This document shows, piece after piece, positions 44,517-53,548 of a stretch of 64,000 nucleotides of DNA (its first letter is position 1; every line of letters begins with the position of its first letter). The notes beneath the pieces are model-generated. The model was not told where the DNA came from, searched no databases, and saw only the letters and a list, made by a program, of their open reading frames with translations. This stretch comes from Methanomicrobia archaeon (GTDB taxonomy: Archaea > Halobacteriota > Bog-38 > Methanoflorentales > Methanoflorentaceae), in contig JACTTZ010000002.1 of the NCBI GenBank assembly GCA_015660915.1, positions 62,001 through 126,000 of the forward strand, in the 5' to 3' direction. The position numbers and the translations under genes are program-made.

Positions 44517-45641
44517 ATGACGTTGAAGAGGCACCAAGTACGCGTGTCTCGCACATTCACAGCTGCTTTCGATTTAGAGGGGCCGTTGTCACCGCAAGAT
44601 AACGCTTACGAAGTAATGCACTTGTTTAAAGATGGGCCCCCTTTGTTTGAAGTTATAAGCAAATATGACGACTATCTTGCACTTCAAAACAGACGCGACT
44701 ACGAGCCCGGCGACACGCTAAAGCTGATCATTCCATTCTTGCTGGTTAACGGCATTACAGAGCAGGATATCCGAAAGGTCTCTAAACGAGCTAAGCTGGT
44801 AAGTGGCGCTAGAGAGCTTGTCGAGTGGCTAAAGGACGATACATGGAACGTTCACGTCATTTCAACAAGCTATGAACAACACGCCTACAACGTCGCTTCG
44901 CAGCTTGGAATTGACCGTGAAAAAGTGCATTGTACCCGCTTTCCACTGGATTCATTTTCTGATGTGCTGGGGGACTCAGAGATAGAATTGATACATGAGA
45001 TTCAAAACGAAATTCTCTCGTTTTGTTCAAATGACGGTAATGAAAAATCAAAGATTGGGAAACTGGCTACCCAGCTTGATGAGTTCTTCTTCGAAAAGGT
45101 ACCTAGTACGCGAATCAATGCAATTTTCGACAAGGTCACAGTAGTGGGCGGTGAGCGTAAGGTTCGCGCCCTGATGTCGGCGATCGGCCGTGCGCCTGCG
45201 AAACAAACTGCGGTAATCGGCGATAGTATAACTGACTACAAAATGCTCGAGCGGATTCGAAGCGCGGGCGGACTTTCCGTTGCGTTCAATGGAAACGTTT
45301 ACGCGCTACCCCACGCCAACATTGGAATGGCATGTGTTGATGTTCGGCCTTTATATCTCATTCTTGCAGAGTTCCGAGCAGGTGGTGTCAAATCTGCATT
45401 CGACTTAGCTAACTTGTGGGAAGATCAGTGTAGCGAATTTGTACGCGACCCGCGCTTGATTCCAAAGCACGCTGTAATACCGGAGCTCGCGCGTTTTTTT
45501 GCCAGCACTCCCGAAGATACAGTCTTCCCGCGTTTAAACGTTTTAAAGGGAAAAACTGACGAGCAGCTGCAGCAAATCGCAGCGCTGCACGCCAAATTTC
45601 GTAGTCTTGTAAGGGGACAAGACACTGCCTCGCTTGGCTAG
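44517..45641 (+). CDS. HAD-superfamily protein related to EhaR
   Basis: 374 residues of the HAD hydrolase fold. Motif I is AAFDLEGPL (about 16-24), where the nucleophile Asp is present; motif II is VISTSYEQH (about 115-123); and motif III/IV is AVIGDSITDYKML (about 233-245). The form resembles the protein called energy-converting hydrogenase A subunit R in methanogens. No hydrogenase gene is near, so that name should not be read as function. A phosphatase role is likely, with unknown substrate. Confidence 0.78.
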   Translation: MTLKRHQVRVSRTFTAAFDLEGPLSPQDNAYEVMHLFKDGPPLFEVISKYDDYLALQNRRDYEPGDTLKLIIPFLLVNGITEQDIRKVSKRAKLVSGARELVEWLKDDTWNVHVISTSYEQHAYNVASQLGIDREKVHCTRFPLDSFSDVLGDSEIELIHEIQNEILSFCSNDGNEKSKIGKLATQLDEFFFEKVPSTRINAIFDKVTVVGGERKVRALMSAIGRAPAKQTAVIGDSITDYKMLERIRSAGGLSVAFNGNVYALPHANIGMACVDVRPLYLILAEFRAGGVKSAFDLANLWEDQCSEFVRDPRLIPKHAVIPELARFFASTPEDTVFPRLNVLKGKTDEQLQQIAALHAKFRSLVRGQDTASLG

Positions 45642-45671
45642 CATAAAAGCTTTGCGCAGGCGCTTCGGAAC

Positions 45672-45696
45672 GCGCTCTGTATCTCTAACCGAGCGC
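45672..45696. terminator. Inverted repeat between convergent HAD and S6e genes
   Basis: GCGCTC and GAGCGC form a six-pair stem with a 13-base loop in the space between the two convergent stops. No T run follows, so a terminator role is uncertain. Confidence 0.3.
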
Positions 45697-45749
45697 GCGG
45701 CATTTGGTCACGTTTAAACGCGACGCGCGTAAACAAGAAGTGCTGCAGA

Positions 45750-46148
45750 TCACTCTTCGTCAGGCTTCGTCGCCTTAAGGATCTCATCGAGCGGCTTAGC
45801 TCCGCTTGTCTCTACGACGAGATTGATCTGACCAGTTTCCGCAGAAATAACTCGACCTCGGATGCTCTTTCGCCTTCTAATCCCTGCCCTTGTTGGATGA
45901 TAGCCGACACCACCGGTAAGCAGTAATCTCTTTCGGACCGTCCCAGGAAGGTCACGCCGCATAGCGACGCCATCTTTGTCTGAACCGCCCGTTATGACAA
46001 ACGCGTAATCGTTGAGGCCAATAACCTCACCCTGCATTAGGTCGCCAATACCTAGGCCAAAAAGCTTGTTTGCTTGCGCGCCTGAAACGTCCATCTTAAA
46101 TGCGTTCTTTTTGCTTGGATCAGAAATGATTAACCTGAAGTCTGCCAT
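45750..46148 (-). CDS. rps6e: Ribosomal protein S6e (eS6)
   Basis: Archaeal and eukaryotic small-subunit protein, 132 residues. It shows MADFRLIISDPSKKNAF at the start, FVITGGSDKDGVAMRRDLPG in the middle and GYHPTRAGIRRRKSIRG after it. The gene lies downstream of aIF5B on the same strand but has its own TATA box. Confidence 0.95.
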   Translation of the reverse strand: MADFRLIISDPSKKNAFKMDVSGAQANKLFGLGIGDLMQGEVIGLNDYAFVITGGSDKDGVAMRRDLPGTVRKRLLLTGGVGYHPTRAGIRRRKSIRGRVISAETGQINLVVETSGAKPLDEILKATKPDEE

Positions 46149-46187
46149 TCACATTACTCTCCTCTTTAGTGGTCCGTCTATGCTCTG

Positions 46188-46204
46188 TTATATGATATAT
46201 TACA
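46188..46204 (-). promoter_or_regulatory. TATA box of the S6e gene
   Basis: Read leftwards, GTAATATATCATATAAC lies 40-56 bases before the S6e ATG and behind the aIF5B stop. The leader between holds AAGAGGAGAG, a good ribosome-binding element. S6e can therefore be transcribed apart from aIF5B. Confidence 0.55.
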
Positions 46205-46228
46205 GTATCGAGATCGACCTGTTGCAGT

Positions 46229-47971
46229 TCACTTAGCCCAAAACGGGTTATCCTTGCGCTTGATCGCCAAAAACTCGTCAAGCATCAATCTCTCGCTCTG
46301 GCCAAGCGCATCATACAGTTCTTGCTCCATAACCTTTGCGTGCTTTTCTGGCACTTCAACGTAGAGTAGATCCCCTTCATTTATTTGTCTTCCGACCGTT
46401 GGTCCGTCAATAGAGACCGCAACTTCTTTTCCTTCGCTTATTTCGCTGACGTTTTCACCTCTATCTTGCATACCTTTCAACGTCCCAACTCGGACTCCGT
46501 CTTCTCGCACCAAAGAGACCCCATTCCTCAGCGTGCCACCGAGCACCTGAATTCCGACTATTGCAGGCTTACTCTGCCTGAAAACGAATCCAGGCAGTAT
46601 TTTGAACTTCCCAGGCCTCACGATAGTCTCGTAGCGTTTTTTTCCGCGCAGTGTTTTCTGTTTTTCGAACCAGGTTTGATACTCTTCGATTAACCCGTAT
46701 ATCACGTCACTAACGAACAAACTCACGTTTGATTTTTCCGCCGTATCCTTAGCATCAGGCAAAACATCGACGTTGAAGCCAAGAACAACAGAGTACAACG
46801 GGTCACTTATCGTTTCTGCTTCGACGACATCTCGGTGAGAGATCTCTCCTAAATCAGCTTTGCTAATCGGGATCTCAGCGCGGCTTAGCTCTCCCGCGAG
46901 CGCTTCCAAAGCGCCTATAGTATCTGCTTTAATTACGACGCCAACGTCTTGAGTACTGATCGTTATGTCACGCATTTCACTCTCGACGTCTGCAATGACT
47001 TCATCGATATCGTCTGTCGCGACTCTGACAGGTGAGCCTGCAAGTGCATTTTCAATGCCTGGAGCCGCTATCTTAACTCCTGCAGCTGCGATCACTCTAT
47101 TCACCCGTTTGAAGCCGCCGGCCGATTCAGGTTTTAACAAAGCCCTAACTTTTGTCACAATCGGTTGCTCCAAGGCCCCAACAACGATCCGGTCACCGTT
47201 CTTGAGAACACCGTCATATATTATGGCATCAAGCGTCGTGCCGAACCCTTTTTCTTCTTTAATTTCAATGACTGTGCCTAGCGCAGGACCGTCGGCGTGG
47301 AGTCTCAGATCTTTGTCGAGAAATCGCTGGGCGAGACCAAGCGAAACCATGAGCAGGTCCGGGATGCCTTCGCCTGTTCGCGCGCTAGTGGGGACGACGC
47401 TAATGTTTTTGGTAAAATCCCTAATTCTGTCGTACCGATCCGAACTAAAGCCCGCATTATAGAGACTTTCTACAAGTGTGTAGATTCTCTCGTCAAGAAG
47501 GCGCTGAGTTCTTTCGCTCTGGAGCTTGAAGGTTTCGGTGAACATCCTGTTGTCGTGAGAAAGCCACCCGTGTATCCTGTCGATTTTGTTAGCCGCAACG
47601 ATAAAGGGGGTTTTATGCTGTTTCAAGATGCTAACACTTTCTGTGGTCTGCGGCTGAAAGCCTTCATTTATGTCGACGACTAGTATCGCGATGTCTGCTA
47701 AAGCGCCTCCGCGAGCGCGCAGTGTTGTAAAGGCGTGATGGCCAGGCGTATCGATGAAAAGTAACCCAGGAATACGAATATCCTCTAAGAGGGACCCGCA
47801 AAGCTTTGATATAACGTCTAATGGAACTTCTGTTGCGCCTATGTGTTGAGTGATCAGCCCTGGTTCTTTTTCAGCAACGGTTGTGCCGCGAATCTTGTCC
47901 AGAATGGTGGTTTTGCCGTGATCTACGTGACCAAGCACGGCAATAATAGGCGTCCTCAGATCATTCGGCAT
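46229..47971 (-). CDS. infB: Translation initiation factor aIF5B
   Basis: Subunit-joining GTPase, homologous to bacterial IF2. The 580 residues contain G1 GHVDHGKT (about 13-20), G3 DTPGHHAF, G4 AANKIDR, then domain II and the C-terminal domains III-IV, with GFVFRQSKPAIVGIQVLGG. The ATG at 47971 gives MPNDLRTPIIAVLGHVDHG; the frame is open further upstream but runs into the tRNA-Gly gene. No intein is seen. Confidence 0.95.
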   Translation of the reverse strand: MPNDLRTPIIAVLGHVDHGKTTILDKIRGTTVAEKEPGLITQHIGATEVPLDVISKLCGSLLEDIRIPGLLFIDTPGHHAFTTLRARGGALADIAILVVDINEGFQPQTTESVSILKQHKTPFIVAANKIDRIHGWLSHDNRMFTETFKLQSERTQRLLDERIYTLVESLYNAGFSSDRYDRIRDFTKNISVVPTSARTGEGIPDLLMVSLGLAQRFLDKDLRLHADGPALGTVIEIKEEKGFGTTLDAIIYDGVLKNGDRIVVGALEQPIVTKVRALLKPESAGGFKRVNRVIAAAGVKIAAPGIENALAGSPVRVATDDIDEVIADVESEMRDITISTQDVGVVIKADTIGALEALAGELSRAEIPISKADLGEISHRDVVEAETISDPLYSVVLGFNVDVLPDAKDTAEKSNVSLFVSDVIYGLIEEYQTWFEKQKTLRGKKRYETIVRPGKFKILPGFVFRQSKPAIVGIQVLGGTLRNGVSLVREDGVRVGTLKGMQDRGENVSEISEGKEVAVSIDGPTVGRQINEGDLLYVEVPEKHAKVMEQELYDALGQSERLMLDEFLAIKRKDNPFWAK

Positions 47972-48091
47972 AAAAAACCCCCGTCCTACATCAGCATCTG
48001 CGCTTAAATGTCTTCCGTTCAGGCTGCGTTTTGAGGAATATTCCCTGTAACAACATTTATGATTAGGAACGGAAAATGTAGCTGCATAGTC

Positions 48092-48162
48092 GCGGTAGTG
48101 GTGTAGAGGCAGCACAAAGGCTTCCCAAGCCTTTAACCCGGGTTCGAGTCCCGGCTACCGCA
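48092..48162 (+). tRNA. tRNA-Gly (anticodon CCC)
   Basis: The acceptor arms GCGGTAG and CTACCGC pair fully, with discriminator A. The anticodon arm AAGGC-TTCCCAA-GCCTT gives CCC, and the T-arm is CCGGG-TTCGAGT-CCCGG. It has 71 bases, no intron, and no encoded CCA. A box CATTTATGA (48054-48062) stands about 30 bases upstream. Confidence 0.96.
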
Positions 48163-48342
48163 CTCTTAGGCCAAGAGGCTTTGTCGTCACTCCGATGTTA
48201 CTTCAAAAGGTCCTTTAGCAACAGCGGATATATTCTGCTGTTGTCCTGTCCAAAAGGCCTGTATGCCAACTGACGGGCTCAAGCAATGAGGGCGGAGAAT
48301 AGGTGGGCTGCGTCGGTCAAAAGGCGAAACAAGTGACGAGTG

Positions 48343-48558
48343 TTAGCGTCTGTTTACTCGTTCAGCTGCGAGCTTTATATCATTCCCTGAGATCGTTTTC
48401 CTGTCCGCAAGCTTCGTGAGCATGACAGCTTCTTTAGCAACGGCGCCGCCATAGTCTTCTGCACGCTCAGCCATCATTTTTACTGCCTTGCGATTCGCCC
48501 GTTCGGCTCCAGCAACCTTCATAACACGTAAAACGACTGCCAGTGGTATTTCTGCCAT
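48343..48558 (-). CDS. Archaeal histone
   Basis: 71-residue histone-fold protein that dimerises and wraps DNA. The first helix segment MAEIPLAVVLRVMKVAGAER and the final MLTKLADRKTISGNDIKLA with the loop-2 RKTI are typical. There are no tails. Read leftwards, a TATA-like CTTTTTTATGC at about 48589-48599 precedes the gene by 30-40 bases. Confidence 0.94.
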   Translation of the reverse strand: MAEIPLAVVLRVMKVAGAERANRKAVKMMAERAEDYGGAVAKEAVMLTKLADRKTISGNDIKLAAERVNRR

Positions 48559-48906
48559 AATAACCGCTCTCTTTTAAGGTCGTCACGCATAAAAAAGTTG
48601 TGATTGGCTTCCTGTGCACCCAGCACCCACCATTTGCTCGCGAACGCAACAGGCTGGAAAAAATAAATAACTGAATGTGCCTTACTATCGTTCGGGCTTG
48701 TCGTGATGGCGTGCTTAATCGCTACCGTAACAACTTTGTAAATTGCTCGCGGTGGTGGCCTAGAACCTGCGCAGTTTGAAGAGAGACCGCCGCGCAAGTC
48801 GTGGGCCGATAGATTGCTTCAATAAGCCAGCATGAAAGAAAAACACTAAATATGCAAGGTACAAGGGATGACATAGCTCAGAGGATGTGCGCTGTTTTCA
48901 CACAAC
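48559..48906. other. Divergent promoter region, no gene
   Basis: About 350 bases between the histone gene and the ThDP-enzyme gene. It holds the histone promoter and, on the plus strand, CACTAAATATGC (48844-48855), which could drive the gene starting at 48907. Short frames here show no family features. Confidence 0.4.
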
Positions 48907-50436
48907 GTGCCACTAGCGCTCACGCAGATGTTTAAAACAGACGGCTTACATGCGCTTACGTGGGGGATATTTGACGCCGGCGTCGGAGTGGCCACGGGCG
49001 TTTTAGGATATCCTGTTACAAAAATCATAGACAATTTAAAGCCTATTTGGATATCCACTGCTAATGAAAAGGTAGGCCTCGATTTAGCTTTGGGAGCCTC
49101 GGCATCAGGCACTCTATCAGTTTTTGTGGCTAAACATGTTGGATTGAACGTAGCAGCAGACTCCTTGATTACCGCGGCAACCCACGGCATAGGTGCTGGG
49201 CTGGTCGTGATCGCAGGAGACGACCCCGGCGCCAAGTTATCCCAAAATGAGCAGGATTCTAGATATTACGGCAAGCTAGCGGAAATCCCCGTGATGGAGC
49301 CACACAGCGCCAGCAATGCGTATTATTGCGCGTTGCGGGCTTTTGAACTGTCGGGACAACTCTCAGTACCGGCAATCGTGAGAGTAACAAGCAGGCTCCT
49401 TAACATGGAGGGCAACATTGAGCGAGTACTATCTGAATCACCTCGCGGAAGAAGTGTCGGAAAAAGTGTCTGGGATCTCACACATTTGGGAAGGCATCAG
49501 TATCTCCTCAAATACAAATATCCTAAGATGCTCGAGTTTGCAGAGACAACAGAACTAACTGAAGAATCCGGCACAGGCGTCATCGGCGTTGTTTCCACAG
49601 GCTATGCATCTGCAGTGGTCGATGATGCAATCGAAGGACGAGGTGATGTAGCGCACCTGAGACTTGGAATGGTCAATCCGTTATGTCACCGGCGAATTGA
49701 TTCATTTCTAGAAGAGCATAGCCGAGTTCTAGTCATTGAAGAAGGTGCACCGCTCGTCGAGGAGTCAATCCGCGGGAAAGTCCTCGGTAAGCTGTCGGGG
49801 CACGTGCCACGTTTCGGAGAACTTACGTCAGACGATGTTAATCGAGCGTTGAATTACGTCGAAGCCGATTACATTGCAACACAGTTTGATGTCGAGACGC
49901 TCCAGAACAGACATTATATGGAAGAAATTTGCGAAGATTGCCCATTTTTGCCTTTGTACCGCGCTCTTGCCAACGTGGATATAATGATTGCCGGCGACAT
50001 GGGCTGCGTAATAAGGACCGCCAATCCGCCACTAAACTTGATCGACGTAGCTTATTCTCTCGGCTCGGCAATCGGAGTGGCTTCTGGCTTTGAACACGGC
50101 GGCATTGCAATATTGGGAGATTTCGCATTCTTACACAGCGGCATTACCGCACTAATAAGCGCGCTCGTCTTTAAGCGTAACGTCAAGGTGTTTGTACTCG
50201 AAAATCGAATATCAGCCATAACTGGAGGACAGCAAACGCCCGAGGTCTCTGACTTGGTCAGCGCAATATGCCGAAACTACGGAATCAGTTATAAAATAGT
50301 GAACGCAACGGAGACGGACGAAACATTATTTGAGAATCTCGTGCGAGCAACGAGCAACTCCACAGGAGCCCTAGTTGTTGTTGTCAAGGCTTCGTGTCCT
50401 AAATATAGGATGCCCGCTCCAAATCTTGACGCTTAG
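48907..50436 (+). CDS. Indolepyruvate oxidoreductase alpha-like ThDP enzyme without ferredoxin domain
   Basis: 509 residues. The N-terminal PYR-type domain has FDAGVGVATGVLGYPVTK (22-39) and the strongly conserved DDPGAKLSQNEQDSRYYGK (105-123). A transketolase C-like domain lies in the middle. The ThDP-binding domain begins at CEDC (342-345) and has GDMGC (363-367), GSAIGVASGFEH and GDFAFLHSG...N (404-433). IorA normally ends with two 4Fe-4S clusters; this protein stops just before that part, and no iorB is nearby. It converges on the homocitrate synthase gene with no space. A decarboxylase role in coenzyme B synthesis is a proposal. The start is the only GTG in range; the ATG at codon 8 is an alternative. 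Confidence 0.8.
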   Translation: MPLALTQMFKTDGLHALTWGIFDAGVGVATGVLGYPVTKIIDNLKPIWISTANEKVGLDLALGASASGTLSVFVAKHVGLNVAADSLITAATHGIGAGLVVIAGDDPGAKLSQNEQDSRYYGKLAEIPVMEPHSASNAYYCALRAFELSGQLSVPAIVRVTSRLLNMEGNIERVLSESPRGRSVGKSVWDLTHLGRHQYLLKYKYPKMLEFAETTELTEESGTGVIGVVSTGYASAVVDDAIEGRGDVAHLRLGMVNPLCHRRIDSFLEEHSRVLVIEEGAPLVEESIRGKVLGKLSGHVPRFGELTSDDVNRALNYVEADYIATQFDVETLQNRHYMEEICEDCPFLPLYRALANVDIMIAGDMGCVIRTANPPLNLIDVAYSLGSAIGVASGFEHGGIAILGDFAFLHSGITALISALVFKRNVKVFVLENRISAITGGQQTPEVSDLVSAICRNYGISYKIVNATETDETLFENLVRATSNSTGALVVVVKASCPKYRMPAPNLDA

Positions 50437-51600
50437 TTATCTGTACATGACGCTTCGAATTATGTCCTCGAGCTCCTCCTGAGAGACCGATTTTTTAGTT
50501 TCACAAACGCGTTTCACATCGTCAAGAATTTGGCACAGCTCATCGCGGGTCGGTCGATAGCCTAACTGCGCGATTACGTATTGGAGGGCCTTTTTTCCAG
50601 TGTGTTTGCCGATAACGATTCGTCTCTTGTTGCCTACCAGTTCAGGTGAGAAGAGCTCGTACGTCTCCGGCTCTTCTAGCACTGCAGCGACATGGATACC
50701 CGATTCGTGAGAGAACGCGTTTAAACCGACGACCGGCTTGTTCTTCGGCAGGCGCAAGCGTGAGTGATGTTCGACCGTTTTCGACAAACCCATCAGTTTC
50801 GGAAGGTCATAAGTATCGATGCCAAACTGGACGCGCAGCGCCACAAGCAACTCCTCAAGCGGAGTGTTTCCGACTCGCTCTCCTATTCCGTTGACCGTTG
50901 TGTGCAGTTGAAATGTCCCGGCTTCAGCCGCGGTGATGGTGTTTGCTACGGCCATGCCGAGATCGTTGTGGCAGTGAATGCAGAGCGGTATGTTGATGAC
51001 CTTTTTCATTTCAGAAACCAGATCGTAGCACGATGCTGGCCGGAGCGCACCAACTGTATCTGCGATGTTGACATAGTCGGCTCCATGATCCTCACCTTGT
51101 TTGAAGAAGCGCTTGAGTACCTCAGGATTGGTTCTCGTTGCGTCTTCTGCCGCAAATCTCACGATTAAGCCGTGTTCCTTTGCATATTCGAGCGTCGAAA
51201 GAGCACACTCTAACATTTCATCAAAACTACGATGATACTTGTACTTGAGATGCAGATCGGAAGTAGCCATGAATAGCCCAACAACGTCCACATCGCAATC
51301 TAACGCATCATCTATATCATGAAAAATCGCTCGCGACAGGCAGCATATCTTGGTGTTTAACCCCAAATTCGCGATTTTTTTCACCATCGCCTTTTCTTTT
51401 GAAGATACTGCGGGAAATCCCGCTTCGATCATTTCGACCCCAATTTCGTCCAGCTTCGTAGCGATCTCAACTTTTTCATCTACACCAAAAACGACGCCAG
51501 GCGCTTGTTCGCCGTCACGCAGCGTAACGTCACAAATTTCAATGTGGCTAACGCCTCTTCCAGACAATGCAGAAGAAGATCCAATATGTCCCATAGACAA
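50437..51600 (-). CDS. aksA: Homocitrate synthase family enzyme (AksA)
   Basis: Condenses 2-oxoglutarate and its longer homologues with acetyl-CoA in coenzyme B synthesis. The 387 residues have CDVTLRDGEQAPG (about 24-36), the metal HCHNDLG motif, and the ESGIHVAAVLEEP segment. It lacks the leucine-binding regulatory domain of isopropylmalate synthase, as AksA does. The neighbours HacA, HacB and AksF supply the next steps. A second ATG two codons on is possible. Confidence 0.88.
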   Translation of the reverse strand: MSMGHIGSSSALSGRGVSHIEICDVTLRDGEQAPGVVFGVDEKVEIATKLDEIGVEMIEAGFPAVSSKEKAMVKKIANLGLNTKICCLSRAIFHDIDDALDCDVDVVGLFMATSDLHLKYKYHRSFDEMLECALSTLEYAKEHGLIVRFAAEDATRTNPEVLKRFFKQGEDHGADYVNIADTVGALRPASCYDLVSEMKKVINIPLCIHCHNDLGMAVANTITAAEAGTFQLHTTVNGIGERVGNTPLEELLVALRVQFGIDTYDLPKLMGLSKTVEHHSRLRLPKNKPVVGLNAFSHESGIHVAAVLEEPETYELFSPELVGNKRRIVIGKHTGKKALQYVIAQLGYRPTRDELCQILDDVKRVCETKKSVSQEELEDIIRSVMYR

Positions 51601-51637
51601 CTCTAACGAAATTCGCTATGTACATTCATAGTCTGCG

Positions 51638-51649
51638 ACTTAAATAGAT
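51638..51649 (-). promoter_or_regulatory. TATA box of aksA
   Basis: Read leftwards, AATCTATTTAAG stands about 38-49 bases before the aksA start and would leave a leader of about 15 bases. Confidence 0.45.
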
Positions 51650-51788
51650 TACTAGCCGCGCGATGCGGCACGAAAAAGAGAATGCGCTAGTTCTATGTTG
51701 CAGCTACGATCAGGACACTATGCCAACTGCGAGCGGCTACAGTACAGAAGATCCATAGGTTGATAATCTACGGAGCGGCAAATAGTAC

Positions 51789-53057
51789 GTGGTGAGTAGC
51801 GCTTTGGATGCTCAAAGAACGATCAGTGAGAAGATACTGTCAAACGCGTCGGGAAAACCAGCGAGAGCTAATGACTTTGTTTTGGCGCGTGTTCACGCAG
51901 CTATGGCCCATGATGGCACCAGCGTGCTAGGAGTACGGGCATTTGAAGCGATGGGTGCTTCCTCTGTTTGGGACCCAGATAGGATCGCCATAGTCTTTGA
52001 CCATATTGCCCCGGCCAGCACGGAAATGGCAGCAACTCTTCAAAAAAGTATCCGCTCCTGGACAAAACGCCAAGGAATTGCTAACTTCTTTGACGTTGGC
52101 GAGGGCATATGCCATCAGGTCGTGGTCGAGCACGGACTTGCTCTCCCAGGCACCCTAGTCGTCGGCGCGGATTCACACTCGTGCACCTACGGGGCTCTCG
52201 GAGCTTTCGCGACAGGAGTCGGTGCAACGGATATCGCGGAGGTGTTCGCAACAGGCACTTTGTGGTTCAAGGTGCCTGAAACGCTCAAGATTGTGTTAAG
52301 TGGAAAACTCCGCGCTCACGTAAGCGCAAAAGATGTCATTCTCAAGATTGTAGGGACGATTGGTGCTGACGGTGCATCGTACAAAGCACTCGAAGTCTAC
52401 GGCACGACGACTGCCGACTTATCGATGGAAGGAAGGCTTACCGTGAGCAACATGGCAATCGAAGTGGGAGCGAAAGCGGGAATCATCCCGCCCGATCGAA
52501 AAACCTTTGAGTACATCGAACGAATTCAGCCACAGTTGAGCTATACACCGTGCTATGCTGATGAGGACGCCTCTTACGCGGATGAGCTCCACGTTGCGGT
52601 TGGTGAGTTGGGACCTCAGATCGCGTGTCCTCACGAAGTGGACAACGTGAAAGCCGTGGAGGATGTAGCGGGAACGCCGATCGATCAAGTGTTCGTCGGT
52701 TCGTGCACTAACGGACGTCTTGAAGATTTTAAGGAAGTAGCAGCCATCGTACGCGGTGAGACGGTCGCGGTACGAACGATCGTCGTTCCAGCGTCGAAGC
52801 ACGTTTTGCTAACTTGTATGCGAACTGGGATCCTGGAGACTTTGATTGAAGCTGGAGCCACCGTTTGTAGTCCCGGATGCGGGCCGTGTCTCGGTGCGCA
52901 TAACGGCGTTTTGGGACGTGGAGAAGCTTGTCTCTCAACCTCCAATAGAAACTTCAAAGGCAGAATGGGTGCTGATGGGCTAGTATATCTTGCGTCTCCT
53001 GCTACGGCCGCAGCGACCGCACTCCAGGGCGAAATCGTAGATCCACGACGAATCTAG
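51789..53057 (+). CDS. hacA: Homoaconitase large subunit (HacA)
   Basis: Large subunit of the 4Fe-4S (homo)aconitase/isopropylmalate isomerase family; in this context it isomerises homocitrate and longer homologues. The cluster ligands are in VGSCTNGR and in [19 protein letters not shown] and the [14 protein letters not shown] segment are present. The start is GTG. The 422 residues match archaeal proteins. Specificity for homoaconitate is inferred from the small subunit's YLRT loop and the aks neighbours. Confidence 0.87.
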   Translation: MVSSALDAQRTISEKILSNASGKPARANDFVLARVHAAMAHDGTSVLGVRAFEAMGASSVWDPDRIAIVFDHIAPASTEMAATLQKSIRSWTKRQGIANFFDVGEGICHQVVVEHGLALPGTLVVGADSHSCTYGALGAFATGVGATDIAEVFATGTLWFKVPETLKIVLSGKLRAHVSAKDVILKIVGTIGADGASYKALEVYGTTTADLSMEGRLTVSNMAIEVGAKAGIIPPDRKTFEYIERIQPQLSYTPCYADEDASYADELHVAVGELGPQIACPHEVDNVKAVEDVAGTPIDQVFVGSCTNGRLEDFKEVAAIVRGETVAVRTIVVPASKHVLLTCMRTGILETLIEAGATVCSPGCGPCLGAHNGVLGRGEACLSTSNRNFKGRMGADGLVYLASPATAAATALQGEIVDPRRI

Positions 53058-53092
53058 ACAACTCGCCGAGTGCTTTCTTAGGACTTAAACTA

Positions 53093-53428
53093 TCAAACGC
53101 CGGAGGATCTCTTGATCTCCTCAATCTGTTCGATCAAGATCTTTTCAATGGCGTCTAGCAGATACTCGAGCGAGGGGCTTCTAACCGTAAACTTTCTCGG
53201 GACCCCTTTGTACGTAACGACGTCGCCTGTGTCTATGGAAATCATCGGTTCTCGCACGATAAGCGTTGCTTTGAACTCGTCGCTGCTGATTTTTTCAATT
53301 TGGAGGTCCCACATCTTCTCATCGATTTCTTGTTCGATTTCTTGCGCCAGATGCTTCGCCTTGTGAGTTAAAAACGAGATTTTTTGATTAACTAGGTATT
53401 CTTCCTGTAAGGACAACGCCACTGACAT
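53093..53428 (-). CDS. Small conserved-looking protein of unknown function
   Basis: 111 residues, not recognised. The N-terminal half (about 10-45) is a charged helix likely to form a coiled coil; the second half looks beta-rich (ATLIVREPMISIDTGDVVTY), followed by a final helix ending EEIKRSSGV. It has no signal or membrane span. It lies on the opposite strand between hacA and hacB, separating two genes whose products form one enzyme. Confidence 0.65.
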   Translation of the reverse strand: MSVALSLQEEYLVNQKISFLTHKAKHLAQEIEQEIDEKMWDLQIEKISSDEFKATLIVREPMISIDTGDVVTYKGVPRKFTVRSPSLEYLLDAIEKILIEQIEEIKRSSGV

Positions 53429-53514
53429 AGTACTGCAATTGTTTCGGAACTATTAAACACTTCTTCAGTCTTTTCAGAGCTCGCAGAGATATGCTTGCCC
53501 TCACAATCCCCACA

Positions 53515-53526
53515 TACTTTATATCG
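53515..53526 (+). promoter_or_regulatory. TATA box of hacB
   Basis: ACTTTATATCGC ends 22 bases before the ATG at 53549, which predicts a leaderless mRNA. It probably drives hacB, aksF and the gene after it. Confidence 0.55.
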
Positions 53527-53548
53527 CTACGTTTTCAATTAGTCTGTA

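Noticed and set aside
47974-48115. Upstream extension of the aIF5B reading frame by 48 codons
   Set aside because: It would overlap the tRNA-Gly gene and adds no homologous sequence; the ATG at 47971 gives the family N-terminus.
48907-50436. Sulfopyruvate or phosphonopyruvate decarboxylase as the identity of the ThDP enzyme
   Set aside because: The conserved NEQDSRYY segment and domain order are those of the indolepyruvate oxidoreductase alpha family, and those decarboxylases are much shorter or differently arranged.
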